Part shown: positions 23,478-34,616 of the stretch, piece by piece
How positions within the stretch are numbered: the first letter of the stretch is position 1
Layout of the letters: every line of letters starts with the position of its first letter
Source of the DNA: Ramazzottius varieornatus
Taxonomy: Eukaryota > Tardigrada > Eutardigrada > Parachela > Ramazzottiidae
NCBI GenBank assembly: GCA_001949185.1
Contig: BDGG01000003.1
Span: 635,633-699,632, forward strand
Reading direction: 5' to 3'
DNA: 64,000 bases
Translations under genes and position numbers: made by a program
Notes under the pieces: model-generated
The model's input: the letters and a program-made list of their open reading frames with translations, nothing else
Database searches by the model: none
What the model was told of the DNA's origin: nothing

Positions 23478-23975
23478 ATCGCGTGGAGATGGACGCTGTT
23501 AGCTACGTAGACAGTCGGCGGGGACTTCACCTGTCGCCTTCTTGCTTCCCTTAAAGTGTTTGGACTTTACCTAAGTGCAATACTCTTGACTGTCGCCAAC
23601 GTCGACCGCTTTCTCGCTGTACGGAACCCTCTAGTCTCCGAGCGGAAAGCTCACCGACGCACTGTCCGAATGATTACGGCAGCCTGGGCGATCAGCGCGG
23701 CTACAGTGTGTCTAACGTCCACTCTGCTGTCTTTCACCTGTCCCAAAATTTAAACCACCCTCGGTGCCACCAGGTAAACAAGACCTGGATTGATCCAAAC
23801 ACAGCTGATCGAAAACTCTATACGATAAATCACTCGATGCGAATGTTTACGGACCTTCTTAAACAGCAGCAATTTCAGGCTCTGATTGAAACTGCACCGA
23901 AATCGTGTACCGGATCTACGTTATGTTGCTGACATTATGGCTTCCACCTCGTAATCAATGCTTCTTACACGGGTA
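23478..23975 (+). pseudogene. GnRH/AKH-type receptor (class A GPCR) fragment, broken
   Basis: After a good acceptor (TTTTTTCAG ending 23477) the frame reads a TM2-TM3 loop like that of AKH/GnRH/corazonin receptors. It shows GGDFTCRLLA with the disulfide Cys, then VFGLYLSAILLTVANVDRF, where FGLYLS and DRF (for DRY) are typical of this receptor group, then the second loop and TM4 around ITAAWAISAA. Breaks are seen: a TAG in frame shortly before GGDF (about 23507), a shift of frame near 23720 into FHLSQNLNHPRC (loop 2 with HP and Cys), and another shift near 23935 within a TM5-like stretch (YRIYVMLLTLWLPP, then LVINASYT). TM1-2 and TM6-7 are not found nearby. This looks like a dead fragment rather than a working receptor gene. 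Confidence 0.65.
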
Positions 23976-24197
23976 CCTGAATCGGATTACAGACTAAAAG
24001 CTCTCTTCGCTAGTAGGAAAAAGTCTGTCCTACCGAGTCTTTACGGAGTAAGTACGGAGTTAATGACTGAGCCTCACCGGAGACTCAATGGTAACAAAAA
24101 CCAGACGGAGCACAGCAAAATTAAAGATACTATTGCGTCCAACGATACCTCCTAGTTAACTTTTGAGCTCACAACACTTTGCACGGAACTTGATTCG

Positions 24198-27171
24198 CTA
24201 ATACAATTGTTCAGCACAGGGCTGATCCCCAGCCGCAGAGTTGATCGCTTTCAGACGCGCTTCATCCCACAGCTGTTGACGTTGGGGATCAACCTTGCAA
24301 GTGGCTCTGTCGTAATGGTAGAAGTCTATAATAGGCCGCAAATGGTCGATGGCCAGTGTCACACCTACTTTGCGCGCCGCCAAGAAGGCTGCTCCATACG
24401 CGGAGGAGCCATCAAGTCGAAGCATTCGCAGAGGCGGAACAGCTTCATCCAACGCTTCCAGAAACCCTACAAAAAGATTGGTGAAGCATCCATATGAAAC
24501 ACATCAATGAAGAACTCAACCAGGAAAATTAATGTCAGTCAGGCCGTTCTTCTACGACAAACTGCACACGATCATTTCTCCATGTGACGCACTCTACCAG
24601 GCAGTAACAGTGGAAAGATGCGCCACCTGAGAAAACCGTCTTGTCGAGTTGTTCGAAGTGGCGCACGCTTCCAGCCATTAACAATGAAAGCGTGCGCCTC
24701 TTGATTTGAATATTCAGCTCAACCTTGAGCACGGCCTTAAGTCCGAACCTCTGACTGTCAAGGCCGTGCCGGACACAAAGTTGACTGCAGTACCCATAGG
24801 AAAACGGCAAAATTACCCAAGGCGAAATGAGTCTTTCTCCAGGCTGCACTTACCGTCTTTGAGGCATTCCCAGCTTTTCCAGACCGAGCCGACACAAACC
24901 ACCGGAACCCCATTCGGTTCTCGCAGCAGCTCTGGAGCAATGTGTGGAGTGATGGCATTGATGTGGTGGGCAAGACGTCGGCCGGCTTCATGGTACAAAT
25001 AGGCGCACAGCGGATCTCCCATCAGCGCACCTTCGGCAATACTGCTGGCCATATTGGCCACGGCTGCCTTCTGGAAGGGTGCGTAGTAATAGGGCAAGAT
25101 TTCCGAGCGTTGCTTCACCTTGAAGAACTTGAGCACTTGTTCGCGGAGGACATTGATGTCGAAGTGGCTTTGACGATAATTATCATCGTGTTCGAAGAGA
25201 ATCTTGACGGCGCGGGTGGCGATCCAGTAAGCCGAACCTTCGTCGGCCAACAGATGGCCCCATCCACCACACTTCATCTTGCTTCCATCTGGGTTCCGCA
25301 ACACGCAATTCGAGCCAGTTCCTAAAAAGAATAAACACACGTTCAATTCCATCCATGGTAGTATCTCTTTTTACGCCGTAGGCAAATTTGGTGATGTGGG
25401 CAAATAATTTGACCGGATCGTTTTCCCAAGTGGCGCCCACTTTCAGCCAACAGCAGTGTAAACGTGCGCCACTTGAAACGACACGCTGGTTCAGTCCCTT
25501 TTCCCACGATCCATCTTGATAGTCTTTTTGCTGCATAGATATTCTTTCAGGGAACGGTCAGGACGATCATACGCTGATCTTCATTTTGATGCTTTTACCT
25601 GACAGGTAGGTTTCTTAGCTTACTATAGAAAGCAGGAAGGGATGCTATGAACCCTCCCTGGAGCTGGAGAAAATCCTGAAAGCGTGGAGCCATTGTCTAC
25701 TCCGCACAGTACCACTAAGTTCTTAGGGTGTCTACTGATTCTTGTATCGTGGGTAGAATGGAGTCACCGGCAGCAAAAACGAAGTAAGTGTACTCCTGAA
25801 CACCTATATTGTTTCAGGTAAGTCAAAGAAAGTNNNNNNNNNNNNNNNNNNNNNNNNNNNNNNNNNNNNNNNNNNNNNNNNNNTTCTACCCCGATACAAG
25901 AATCAGTAGACACCCTAAGAACTTAGTGGTACTGTGCGGAGTAGACAATGGCTCCACGCTTTCAGGATTTTCTCCAGCTCCAGGGAGGGTTCATAGCATC
26001 ACTTCCTGCTCTTTATAGTAAGCCGAAAGACACTCCTATCAGCTACAAGCATCAAAATGATGATCGGCGTATGATCGTCCTGACCGTTTCCTCGTTAGAT
26101 GTTCTAAGTTAAGGAGATATTCTTCTTCCTGCATAAAGCAGAATATGCTATCCACTTTTACTACAGGGACGGTTAGCACTTGCTTCCCGATGCCAGGGCG
26201 CGAGTTATACCCTCCTGATCAGTGATCAGATCTGATAAAAGCCACCGCAACGCCAAACTGTGAAGACGGCATCTCCGCTCTACAGTACCGATTAGACCTT
26301 CCCGAAATCTGAATTTTAAAAGATGGCCATGCTTTCGTGGTTTCGAGAAAACTATATCGAACGTTATCAACGGAGCCCAATATCAATATCAAGGCCCTCG
26401 CTTGAGAAAGGGAGTGGGGCGGGGGAAAAAGATCCAGGGATTTCCGGTCATGTGATCCCTGTATCTTCCTTCCCGTGAGTTAGACGAATGGGTTCGGATG
26501 GTTTGGTTATCAGACGAAAATTTAGCTAAGGAGCGCTGAGTCTAGGAGCGATCTTGCCCTTATATTTTTCTTCTCTTATGGGTCTTACACCCCAAAGGGC
26601 CAAATATACACGTTACATAACTGGTATTAGGCATTAGACATTTTTACGTAATGCGCAAGCGTGCGCCACTCTACTTGGGCTTTGCTCACCTGTCCGAGGA
26701 ACCTCGGTAAACAGTGCCTGTCAATCACATCAACTTGCCTGACTCAAGAAAGACATGTCGGTATTTACCTGAGATAAGGACGATGCCGGTGAGTGATGGC
26801 AAGGCTGTGGCCAGCGATCCCATGGTATCGTTATAGATACAATAGTCCTGCGCCGGTTGGAAATGCGAATGGACATGCGACACCAATTTGTTGTTCATCG
26901 TCTCGTCATCCGCTCCAGCCAGACACAAGCCCAGACAAGAAATGACAACATCCCTGTCCAGCCTGGCATTGCGTCTCAAATCTGCCACCATCTGAGCAAT
27001 GTTCTTGGAGGTTTGTTCGATGCCGATATTCCACATGTTGGTCGTGTCGCTTGTGCTGGTGGCCAACACTTCGGCTCTCTCGTCGAGCAGTACGGCGTTG
27101 GACGATGTTCCTCCACCTTCCACGCCGGCGTAGTATCGCTTCTCAGTGTGTCCATTCTGCAAAGAAGACAT
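24198..27171 (-). CDS. NAGK: N-acetyl-D-glucosamine kinase
   Basis: Exons 27171-26769, 25321-24854 and 24466-24198 join (phase 1, phase 1) to 379 residues; human NAGK has 344. The cytosolic enzyme phosphorylates GlcNAc at C6 and feeds salvage into UDP-GlcNAc, the precursor of chitin and glycans. It belongs to the BcrAD/BadFG ATPase-type sugar kinases. Seen are the phosphate loop GVEGGGTSSNAVL (about residues 16-28), the catalytic-region LGLCLAGADD and YNDTMGSLATA, LISGTGSNC spanning the first splice, the hallmark GGWGHLLADEGSAYWI, and PVVCVGSVWKSW followed by LDGSSAYGAAFLAARKVG near the C-terminus. All look intact. Intron 1 (1447 bp) holds a large inverted repeat and an assembly gap; both introns carry a short repeat related to one in the intersectin gene. 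The start ATG is preceded by a 7-bp AGATAGC-type triple repeat. Confidence 0.93.
24540..24690. repeat. MITE-like repeat in NAGK intron 2
   Basis: It aligns along about 140 bp with the element at 47082-47267. Both share GTCTTGTCGA in the middle and paired GTGGCGCAC/GTGCGCCAC blocks. A related palindromic block, AAGTGGCGC to GCGCCACTT, recurs in NAGK intron 1 at 25430-25485. It is non-coding and probably a short DNA-transposon derivative. Confidence 0.55.
25552..26090. repeat. Large inverted repeat spanning an assembly gap
   Basis: Arms 25552-25758 and 25884-26090 are each 207 bp and reverse-complementary with scattered differences. The centre (25759-25883) contains 50 N at 25834-25883. The differences between arms argue against a simple assembly fold-back error. 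It may be the two ends of a foldback-type transposon whose middle was not assembled. It lies wholly within NAGK intron 1. Confidence 0.8.
25834..25883. other. Assembly gap (50 N)
   Basis: A run of exactly 50 N, a round placeholder size, sits in the loop of the inverted repeat. The true length is unknown. Confidence 0.99.
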
Positions 27172-27408
27172 GATTCAATATTGCAGATAGCAGATAGCAG
27201 ATAAACAGGATCAGCAAACTGAGCAAAGGAAGAAACTGCGCCGCTGTGATCGTCGCTGCCGATTATTCACGAAATCAGCTGACGAGCAACCAGGATTCAT
27301 GATCACGAGTTTGCAACATAAGTTAGAACACGCTACGCCGATATGGAGTACGTACAACCATATCTCGTGCATTACCGAAGCTGCGTAGCGGAAATCACTT
27401 CCGCTTTA
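27172..27408. promoter_or_regulatory. Upstream region of NAGK
   Basis: It holds the presumed promoter and 5' UTR, including three near-identical AGATAGC units at about 27183-27203. No TATA box is evident. Confidence 0.3.
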
Positions 27409-27986
27409 GGTGGCAGCATAGACCTGGCAATGGTGTGGTTTTACCACACGAGGAAAAAAACCACACTTTTTGGTTACGGTGTGCGCAGAACACCAAATCG
27501 AAAAAAGCGGTGTCCGTTCCACACCGAATTTTCGGTTTCGGTGTCCGAGGACACCACATTACATCAAACCGAAAAACTTCTGCTGCACCATTTCGTAGGA
27601 AGGCATGCCTTGATCGGGAACTAAGGCGGAGCACGACACGCTTTGAGTGGCCAAATATACAGGGAAAACCGACAGGACCAGTAGAATTAAGCATACTGAC
27701 GTCAGGTCTAGCTTTGGTGTGTGCATTGTTGTCATTTGGTTTCCGTTTGAAAATCTGTGTTACGCCAAGGTTTGCTCCCTAGCGGTTATTAAATAAAATT
27801 TTTGCTTTTCCGGTTTTTCGGTTTGGTGTGGTGTGGTGCATCAAAAGAGTGGTGTCTCATTCACACCAGACTGAAAAAAGTGATGTGACTTTCGCACCGA
27901 AAAAGTAGTTTCGGTGCGGAAGAACACCAGACCAAAACACACCCCACCACACTTACTCACACTTTTGCCAGGTCTATGGCAGCACC
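27409..27986. repeat. MITE-like element with GTGTGG/CCACAC-packed ends
   Basis: The termini share CATAGACCTGGCAA on the left (27417-27430) and its exact complement on the right (27965-27978), with weaker pairing further out. Just inside both ends (about 27431-27560 and 27805-27960) the sequence is dense with GGTGTGG, CCACAC, GGTGTCC and AAACCGAAA motifs in both orientations. The middle is unique sequence and there is no coding capacity. The layout matches the element at 751-1569 although the motif differs. Confidence 0.65.
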
Positions 27987-29060
27987 AGAGCGGTGGCAGC
28001 GGTTCAGATACCAAAATCCCTGACCTTGGGCGGCTCGCCCAACCAGGCGTAGGCTAGCAAACCAGTCTGGGGTAGGAAACGATATAGCCCATATCAAACT
28101 TTCCGCTACACATGATTGACTGATTACTGAGGCGCGTAATTTTATAACACAATAGCTACGATTTTTTCCGATTGTTAGTTAAATTTTGTAAGTTTTCAAG
28201 ATTCTGGCGTTAAAACAGTTTCTTTCCGTCAGCTGATCCAGCAATGACTTAATATCGGACAGTTTCGATGAAGTGAAACAAACCGCCTCCCAAACACCAT
28301 GAGACTAACGTAAAGTATCACATCACAACATACAATCTACCGTCTGTAGAACGGCAGAACTTGTGATCGCTCTAGGAGAATGAGGAAGATTTTTAGGAGC
28401 TGCAAAATGAGTTTGAAATGATATAGCGAATAGCCTTCCCCTTCTCTCTGTCAGCCCTTATCTGTACAGAGTAGTACTTCCTGCTTCATGCACAGCCGTA
28501 GCTTCGTTCCCTTCCAAAGCAAAGGCGAGAACTGCACTACTCACTTGCTTTGCACTTCCTGCTTAGCGCTAGTTTCTGAAAAATCCAGAAAACTATAGGG
28601 AAACTCCAAACAGCGCTCTAATTTTACGTGTTCGCTGCAGATGAAACTTTCTCTCACTGGGTTCAGGCATACAAGAAATATCTTGATGTAGATTGAAAGT
28701 ATGCAAGCGCGAAATCAGGAAGTGTAATTTGTAAAGCCACCCGGTTGTAGGAAATTGTAGTGGAGCGCGATAATTGTTGTGCCATAAATCGCTAGATCTC
28801 TGAAGAGCGACTGTAGAATTATTGAGACTCTCCTTATGGAATCAAGCCTTTCAAGATTAGCGGTGTACACTGGAGAAATTTGTTGGGTGAGTCGAGTATA
28901 GCCATAATCTGTCCTAGACGAACAAATCGAAAACTTGGACAGGCCGCCGCACCGGCGGGCCTCAAAGCGGTTTTTTTCTTACATACTCGACAAAACCCGA
29001 GCTAAGTAATGGATGCTTCACGCAGTCAGCCAGTCCTTTTGTGTTTGGTGTTTGGCGATA
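27987..29060. other. Intergenic, no gene seen
   Basis: No gene, RNA or repeat could be supported between the two elements. Confidence 0.4.
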
Positions 29061-29318
29061 CAGTGCACTCGCTCGAGATGGGTTACTTAATTTGACGGCT
29101 TTAATTCTGGGCCCGTCATATATTCACCAGACCGCATGCCAAGCCACCATTCAAAATTACATAAGATATACATAACACCATGCTTCGACCGATGGAATCA
29201 AGTAATCAAATAGCATGCGTCTTGCCGAGCTGCGGCAAGGCAAGCAGGCTTGTTAATGTTCCTGACCTTCAGTTTTGACGCCGTCAAATTAGGTAACACA
29301 TCTCGAGCGAGTGGACTG
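29061..29318. repeat. TA-flanked MITE, copy 2
   Basis: A 258-bp element begins CAGTGCACTCGCTCGAGATG and ends CGAGCGAGTGGACTG, flanked by TA on both sides (29059-29060, 29319-29320). It is in the same orientation as, and highly similar to, the copy at 7398-7656. The almost equal length and the few substitutions suggest a fairly recent family. Confidence 0.9.
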
Positions 29319-29682
29319 TATTGAAGATGCGGGACATGTAGTGCGTTATTTTCTGCAAACGCAGTATCAGCAAAATAGACCTCACCCAAACATTATCGAC
29401 TGCTGTCAATGCGTATTACAAGTACCGGTCAGGCACAATTGATTGCTTTACACGAGCGGATTTAGTGCAATCAGTCCATATGGATCCTGTGCGTATCTTG
29501 TGCATGAAGTTCTCAAATAAAGGCCAATATTCAAAACTGGAACTTTCAGTACGTTGCGTCAGCAGATTTTACCTGTACTTAAAAATTACGTCATCCACAG
29601 GTCGTACATCAGGGCACTATCTGTCTTTCCCGGCAAATTATTTTGTACGGCCGCCGCTGGTGGCCTCAGTGTGGTGCTGTAG

Positions 29683-30710
29683 CGCTTACGAACTTATATT
29701 TCTCACGCGTACCAGATACACTATGCACCTGTTCGTCGTTTCTACGTGGTTCTTTTGATCCTGACATTGTTGTTCTTCAAAACTATCCGTATTCACCATC
29801 TTTTTGACCGTCTGCAGCTGCGTACAGCCGCTTTCAGGCCTAATATTCTGTCGAGATGGAAAATGCTGAGTTGTTTGGCGTTGACAGCTTTAGTCCTGCT
29901 GTTAGCTGTTCAAGAGCTTGCAGTCTGGACCATCAGTGCCATGCAAAACATCCTATCAGCAAAAATTTTAAACTCGACCAGCGAAACGTTGATAGTCGGA
30001 GATCCAATGATGATGCTGTGGCGCAAGACGGTAGAAGGTAGTCTTCCGCATGTTCTCACATGTTTTGTCAGACCAAACCATCGTCGTGCTCGGTCTTTGG
30101 GCATTGATCGTGGTTAGCCTACTACAGTCCACCATCAAACAGCTAGAAGCCATTAGCGTGAATCAATGTGATCTGATAAAACAGTGACCTGGTGAAAAGC
30201 TGGATACCGTGATACGAGGAAGTGCGTAAACTGTGGGAAGATGTGAACGACGCCTGCATGCTGATATTTGGCGCCTTCTATGGATTTGACGTGGTGGCTA
30301 TGCTAGTGTATTATCGTGATGTCGGCTGTCGTTTTTTTCGTTCCGAAGGAAGTTCAGGCAGGTAATACAGGCATGGCCTTGATTGAGTGCAGGCAGACGA
30401 TCGTCTTGGTGATCCGCATCTTGATCATGACCATTCCACTGGTCTTGGTATACGAAAAGGTATGTATTCCCCAGCTTGGAATTGGCTCTGGTCAAGCAAG
30501 GCCCAACAGGACGCTTGAATTGTTTTTTTTCGAACGTGCAGGACAGGGCGTCATCGCAGCAGATAGTTACGTTGAAAGTTCCGGAGGCATCCGCCTTGGT
30601 TTTATCCCTTATGATAAGTCGGCACAGTTTGGTGGAAAGTAAACTCCAGCAGCTGAGCGTAATTTCTCCCTTCGATTTAGGGTTGCAACCTTGAAAGCTT
30701 CATCAGCGTT
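29683..30710 (+). pseudogene. Gustatory-receptor-like (7tm_7) membrane protein, probably degraded
   Basis: After an acceptor (GGTGCTGTAG ending 29682) a frame carries a transmembrane segment (RRFYVVLLILTLLFF), a cytoplasmic stretch, a second segment (CLALTALVLLLAVQE), an extracellular loop with an NST glycosylation site, and, across a possible very short intron near 30037-30070, a third segment (VVLGLWALIVVSLL). Then comes EVRKLWEDVNDACMLIFGAF, the IL3-TM6 pattern of arthropod gustatory receptors. Further downstream is another helix ending in a clean GTATGT donor at 30460, and an exon after GTGCAG at 30540. Frames do not join without a stop near 30185 and a frame change near 30320, and I see no TYhhhhhQF ending. 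It could be a gene with introns I have misplaced, but a relic is likelier. An ATG at 29479 might be its original start region. Confidence 0.45.
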
Positions 30711-31298
30711 ATGGAAAAACAAGCCGATTTCTCCCCGCTCATGTTTCAACCTTTTTGAACTAGCTAGTGGTTCTGATCACTGGAAAGGCCAAGCACAGGA
30801 GGTAAACCATTGCAGAGCGAGCACTGTTATTGCGCTGCGTTGCCTAATGCAAGCAATCGTTTTTCCTCGGTTCCCCAGTAGAATTTTTAATCGCCCCGAT
30901 AAAGTGGCGCGTCTTTTTTCAGTACTGTGTTTGCGATGTCTGAAAGCTCGAAGAATGTAATCGTCCATTGAAATTTCGACAGACTTAAAGGGGCCTCGCT
31001 TCGCTCAGCTTGATTATTCCGTGTTACCAGATCTTCAGTGCTCACGGTGAGTCATGGACTGTATATCCGTTACTGCAGGGAAACCCAATTGACCACTTAC
31101 TCGTTCCCACTATTTATTACAGACTTTTATGCTATTTGCGACATTTTGCCTCTTGTCTCTGGAACTTTTCTACCGCTGGGTTATTCTGACGCAGACATCC
31201 AGAACCGTCAACTGCATGCTTAGCTTTGAGGCATTCTAATCCATTTGTTCCATCTACAGTACATGTTGGTGAGAATACTATACTCGTACAGTAACGAT
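30711..31298. other. Intergenic, no gene seen
   Basis: Spacer before the 3' end of the Ebony-like gene. Nothing could be supported. Confidence 0.4.
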
Positions 31299-32415
31299 TC
31301 AAACGTGATAGACATCCACTGTAACCGAGTAGTCCTCGGAACAATTGGCAAATGGCCGAGCGCCACTTGGATCAGTCCAGTTCCGTAGGTAAACTGTCAA
31401 GTACCGCTTACATCCCAAATACTCCGACAATTGCTGCAACATCAGAAGGAAGATGTCAGTACCATCTTACGTACTGAGGCACGTCTAGTTTTAACAGTGA
31501 GGAAAGGGGAAAGCGCTACTTCTACACTTTGCGGTACCTGAGTTAACGGGCTGATGTTCTCGGCCATTGTAGCGGAGAACCCATCCCGCTTCGCAACTTC
31601 CATCAATTCCTTTTCCATCATAGTAAACGCAATCACGTTTTCCTCTGCCGTGTTTTCAAGCGATGCTCCCATCATAAATTTCGACAAGATCTGACCTACG
31701 ACAAAAATCTCGGGGCATTGGAATGTTTTGCCATGGAATGTATAACTTTAACTGTCGTTCTTGATTAATGAAAATCTTCTTGGCAAAGCTTCTCTTTAAT
31801 AAGTATGGTGCGCCATCTTACGTGGCTTCCCAAGAGGATTAAGTTGTTGTTGAGTAATAGCCGTCACTTCCTTCAGCATTTGGAAGATCGCGCAGAGATG
31901 GGGATGGAAGCTTTCATCGGGCTGAGCCTCATCAATGACGAGTTGATCAGCTGCCAGTACCGCGGCGCGTAGCTTGTCAGCCTGATCGACGATAACAAAG
32001 CTGTACTCCTGAAAGATGTGCCACCACGAGCTGTAAGCATTTAGGAAGTCCGCCAGTGTCATGTTACCACAAAGGGTAAACAGTTCGGTTTTATGGAGGA
32101 AGCTTTGGGCGAGAAGCTCTTGAGCGGCTCGCTGATCGCTATGACTGACTTGACTGAGTGGCTTCAAGAGGAACTTGGGCTGGAGGGTGGGCAAGCTGGC
32201 CTGGAGGAGGACTTGCTCAATGGAACCAGCTGTCAGGAACTGCTCTAATGTGATGGGTATACCCGACTGTTGGAGCTTGAGCACGGTGGAAACCAGGTTT
32301 AAAGACGTGCCGCCCATTTCTTGGAAACTGTGCTGTGGATGAATGTGTTGCGGGTCCACGCCCAGGTTATCGGCGATCACCGAAGCGAAGTTATCCCACG
32401 GACTTGAGTAAATAT
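31299..32415 (-). CDS. Ebony-like: carrier domain plus GNAT-type acyltransferase, 5' part not found
   Basis: Exons 32415-31822, 31695-31538 and 31433-31299 join in phase to about 295 residues and end at TGA. Ebony joins beta-alanine to dopamine or histamine in cuticle tanning and neurotransmitter clearance. Its layout is adenylation domain, peptidyl carrier, then a GNAT-fold amine-selecting domain. Here a carrier domain is seen first (about residues 8-75, with GGTSLNLV holding the phosphopantetheine Ser), then the GNAT-like part with LLAQSFLHKTE, the SKFMMGASLENTAEENVIAF block, ISPLTQ followed by QLSEYLG, and a closing GARPF. The first exon opens at an acceptor (TTTTTACAG) in phase 1, so an upstream exon must exist. 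Yet no adenylation motifs appear in the 2.2 kb before the next gene. The gene may be truncated, may start with a tiny exon, or may have lost its front half. Confidence 0.75.
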
Positions 32416-34616
32416 CTGTAAAAAAGCAAGAGTTCTCAAAGCTAAAGTACTAGAGTATAAAATACTCGCAACTTGATCAAATTAACTCTGCCGAAAGCCA
32501 ACTTTTACTGAAAATCTTATGCAAACCTAGGAAGTTTACAGTATCGATCTCGCGTTCATACCGGAAACATTGTTTTTCTATGTGACAAAACGAGGAAGAA
32601 ACTTTGTTCGAGATAACGCTGGCATGAATGCTGAATTCTGGAATTTGGTCAGTAAATAGTCCATGAATTGAGCGGCAATGGAGTGTTGATCAAGTACCTA
32701 TATTTCACTGCTTTTCAGTTTTACAATTCTTAAAAATGTAAACAAGCAAACAAACAGAAAGAAGCCTAGCACAAGCCTGAATTATTGGTTCCGAATATCC
32801 AAAATATAAAGTATTTCTTCTGGACCGCGAGAGCATGGAAAGGTTCCCGAAACACAGAGGGCGTTTCCTCCCTATCTATAATAAAAAGTTGTCTTCAGCT
32901 ATAACTGCAGAAATGTGTTTAGGGCGTGGATCGGGCAAGCGACTTACTCAATTCCGCTTTTAGGACAAGCAGCTCGAGGGCTGCTTATCTTGAAAGTAAG
33001 ATCAGCTAACCCCATGCACACTCGATTTAAAATTCCATTTCTCTTCCGTTTCCGAGGGGCCAACAACACGAGATATTAATAGCGAATTTCGTTTGGTATT
33101 GTTGATGCCTGTTATCGCCGAGGATGTAGAAGGGGGGAGCGGCCAGAAAGAAATGTCGGGGTTTCGGCAAAGTTTGGAGGCAAACTTCGCCCACCAACCC
33201 ACCCCGCGGAACTTTAATGCAAAATGTAAAATCTTTCAATTTCATAAGCGATATCGCTGGCGGGTGACACACCATGAATGGAAGGGAAAGTTGAATCTCA
33301 CGTACCTTCTTCTTCCATGATAAACCGCGCTTTGTGCAGCAGATATTCGTCAAATAGATGTATACTAAGAACTCCAACGTTTAGTGTGCAAAAGTCCAAA
33401 CTCAACGCGAAGAAGTCAGTGTTGGTTGTTCCTTACGACGTCCATTCTGTAACTTGCAAATGAAGGTTTGAGGAATAAATGCGAAGCTTTCAGAGCACAA
33501 CGCTCGCTTGAGTATCAAGTTGTTGATAGAAAGACGAGCCGGCAGGCCTGGATGTCAGACTTCAGGGAGCCGCAGCTGTTTACCCAGATCGAATCTTATC
33601 ACAATGGCGAGTTGTCGTGTTCATATATCAACCAGGAGAATGGCCGAATTTCATGCTTTTAGACTGCCTTATCGATCTGTTTGCCTGATAACCCTAGAAG
33701 CTGGCCGAAAGAAAACGCGAGCTCGTACGGTGAGATAGCCCACGCCTTTCAGTTTCTCGATCACTGCAAGCAATTGTACTAGTCAGGAAGTCCCTTGCTA
33801 ATCTGTGACGTCCACTCGAAATGGAACAGAGTGTTCGCGGAAAGATGGCCTTGTACACTCCAAACACAGGTCTAATGCTGCGCGATCGTTTCGTTCCCGG
33901 ACTTTGCAGTGAATAATGAGGACCAATTATAATTGTTTTTGCAAACTTCCTTGTTAGTATATGTCGGTATTTGAAACCGAACGAAGTTGATGGCTGTTTG
34001 AGAAAGACGATAATGCAGTGCAACTTTGAGCTGATAGCTATCAATATTACGCAGTCGATTACTCAATCGGCGTGCACGCGACATGGTCTTACCCATTCCA
34101 GCAATCACTTTCAATTTTGTTTTGCACTTCAAATTAAATCAAAGCAAATGCGCGGCTCGAGCTTCTGGTACAACAGCAGGTGGCAATATCATGGTCTTTT
34201 CACAAAGAGATGTCAAACGTCGGTATTTCGCCAGACTTGTTGCGGACGATGAAGGTTATGCAATCCGTCATTCATGTGGCAATTCGGCGAAGAACGCACA
34301 GCAGCGAACTTGCTCGTTTTCAAGTTGAGCCAGCTTCGGCGCCGGCAGGCTAAGGAGTCGAAATTGTCATGGACCTGCTTTTCCTTCCTCGCGAACTCCT
34401 TACTGTGCTGCCTTTCCAACACTGATCTTGAAAAACGAAGGAACTCGGTAAATCGTTCCTCCAAGGGTTCCACGTTGAATAATTTTATACCGTAAAGCTA
34501 ACGCCCTATAGATCTCTCCGAATACTTGAGCCACGTCCAGAGACGGTTGGAAGGTAAAATAAAATTTAGCATTCTGATATTCAGATGGCAGTGAGTGCAA
34601 AGGTACACAGTTCCCG
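32416..34616. other. Region upstream of the Ebony-like exons, no adenylation domain seen
   Basis: I searched the minus strand for adenylation-domain core motifs (the SGTTG-type loop, TGD, and the KIRG-type hinge) and saw none. Short open frames exist without family resemblance. Confidence 0.4.
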
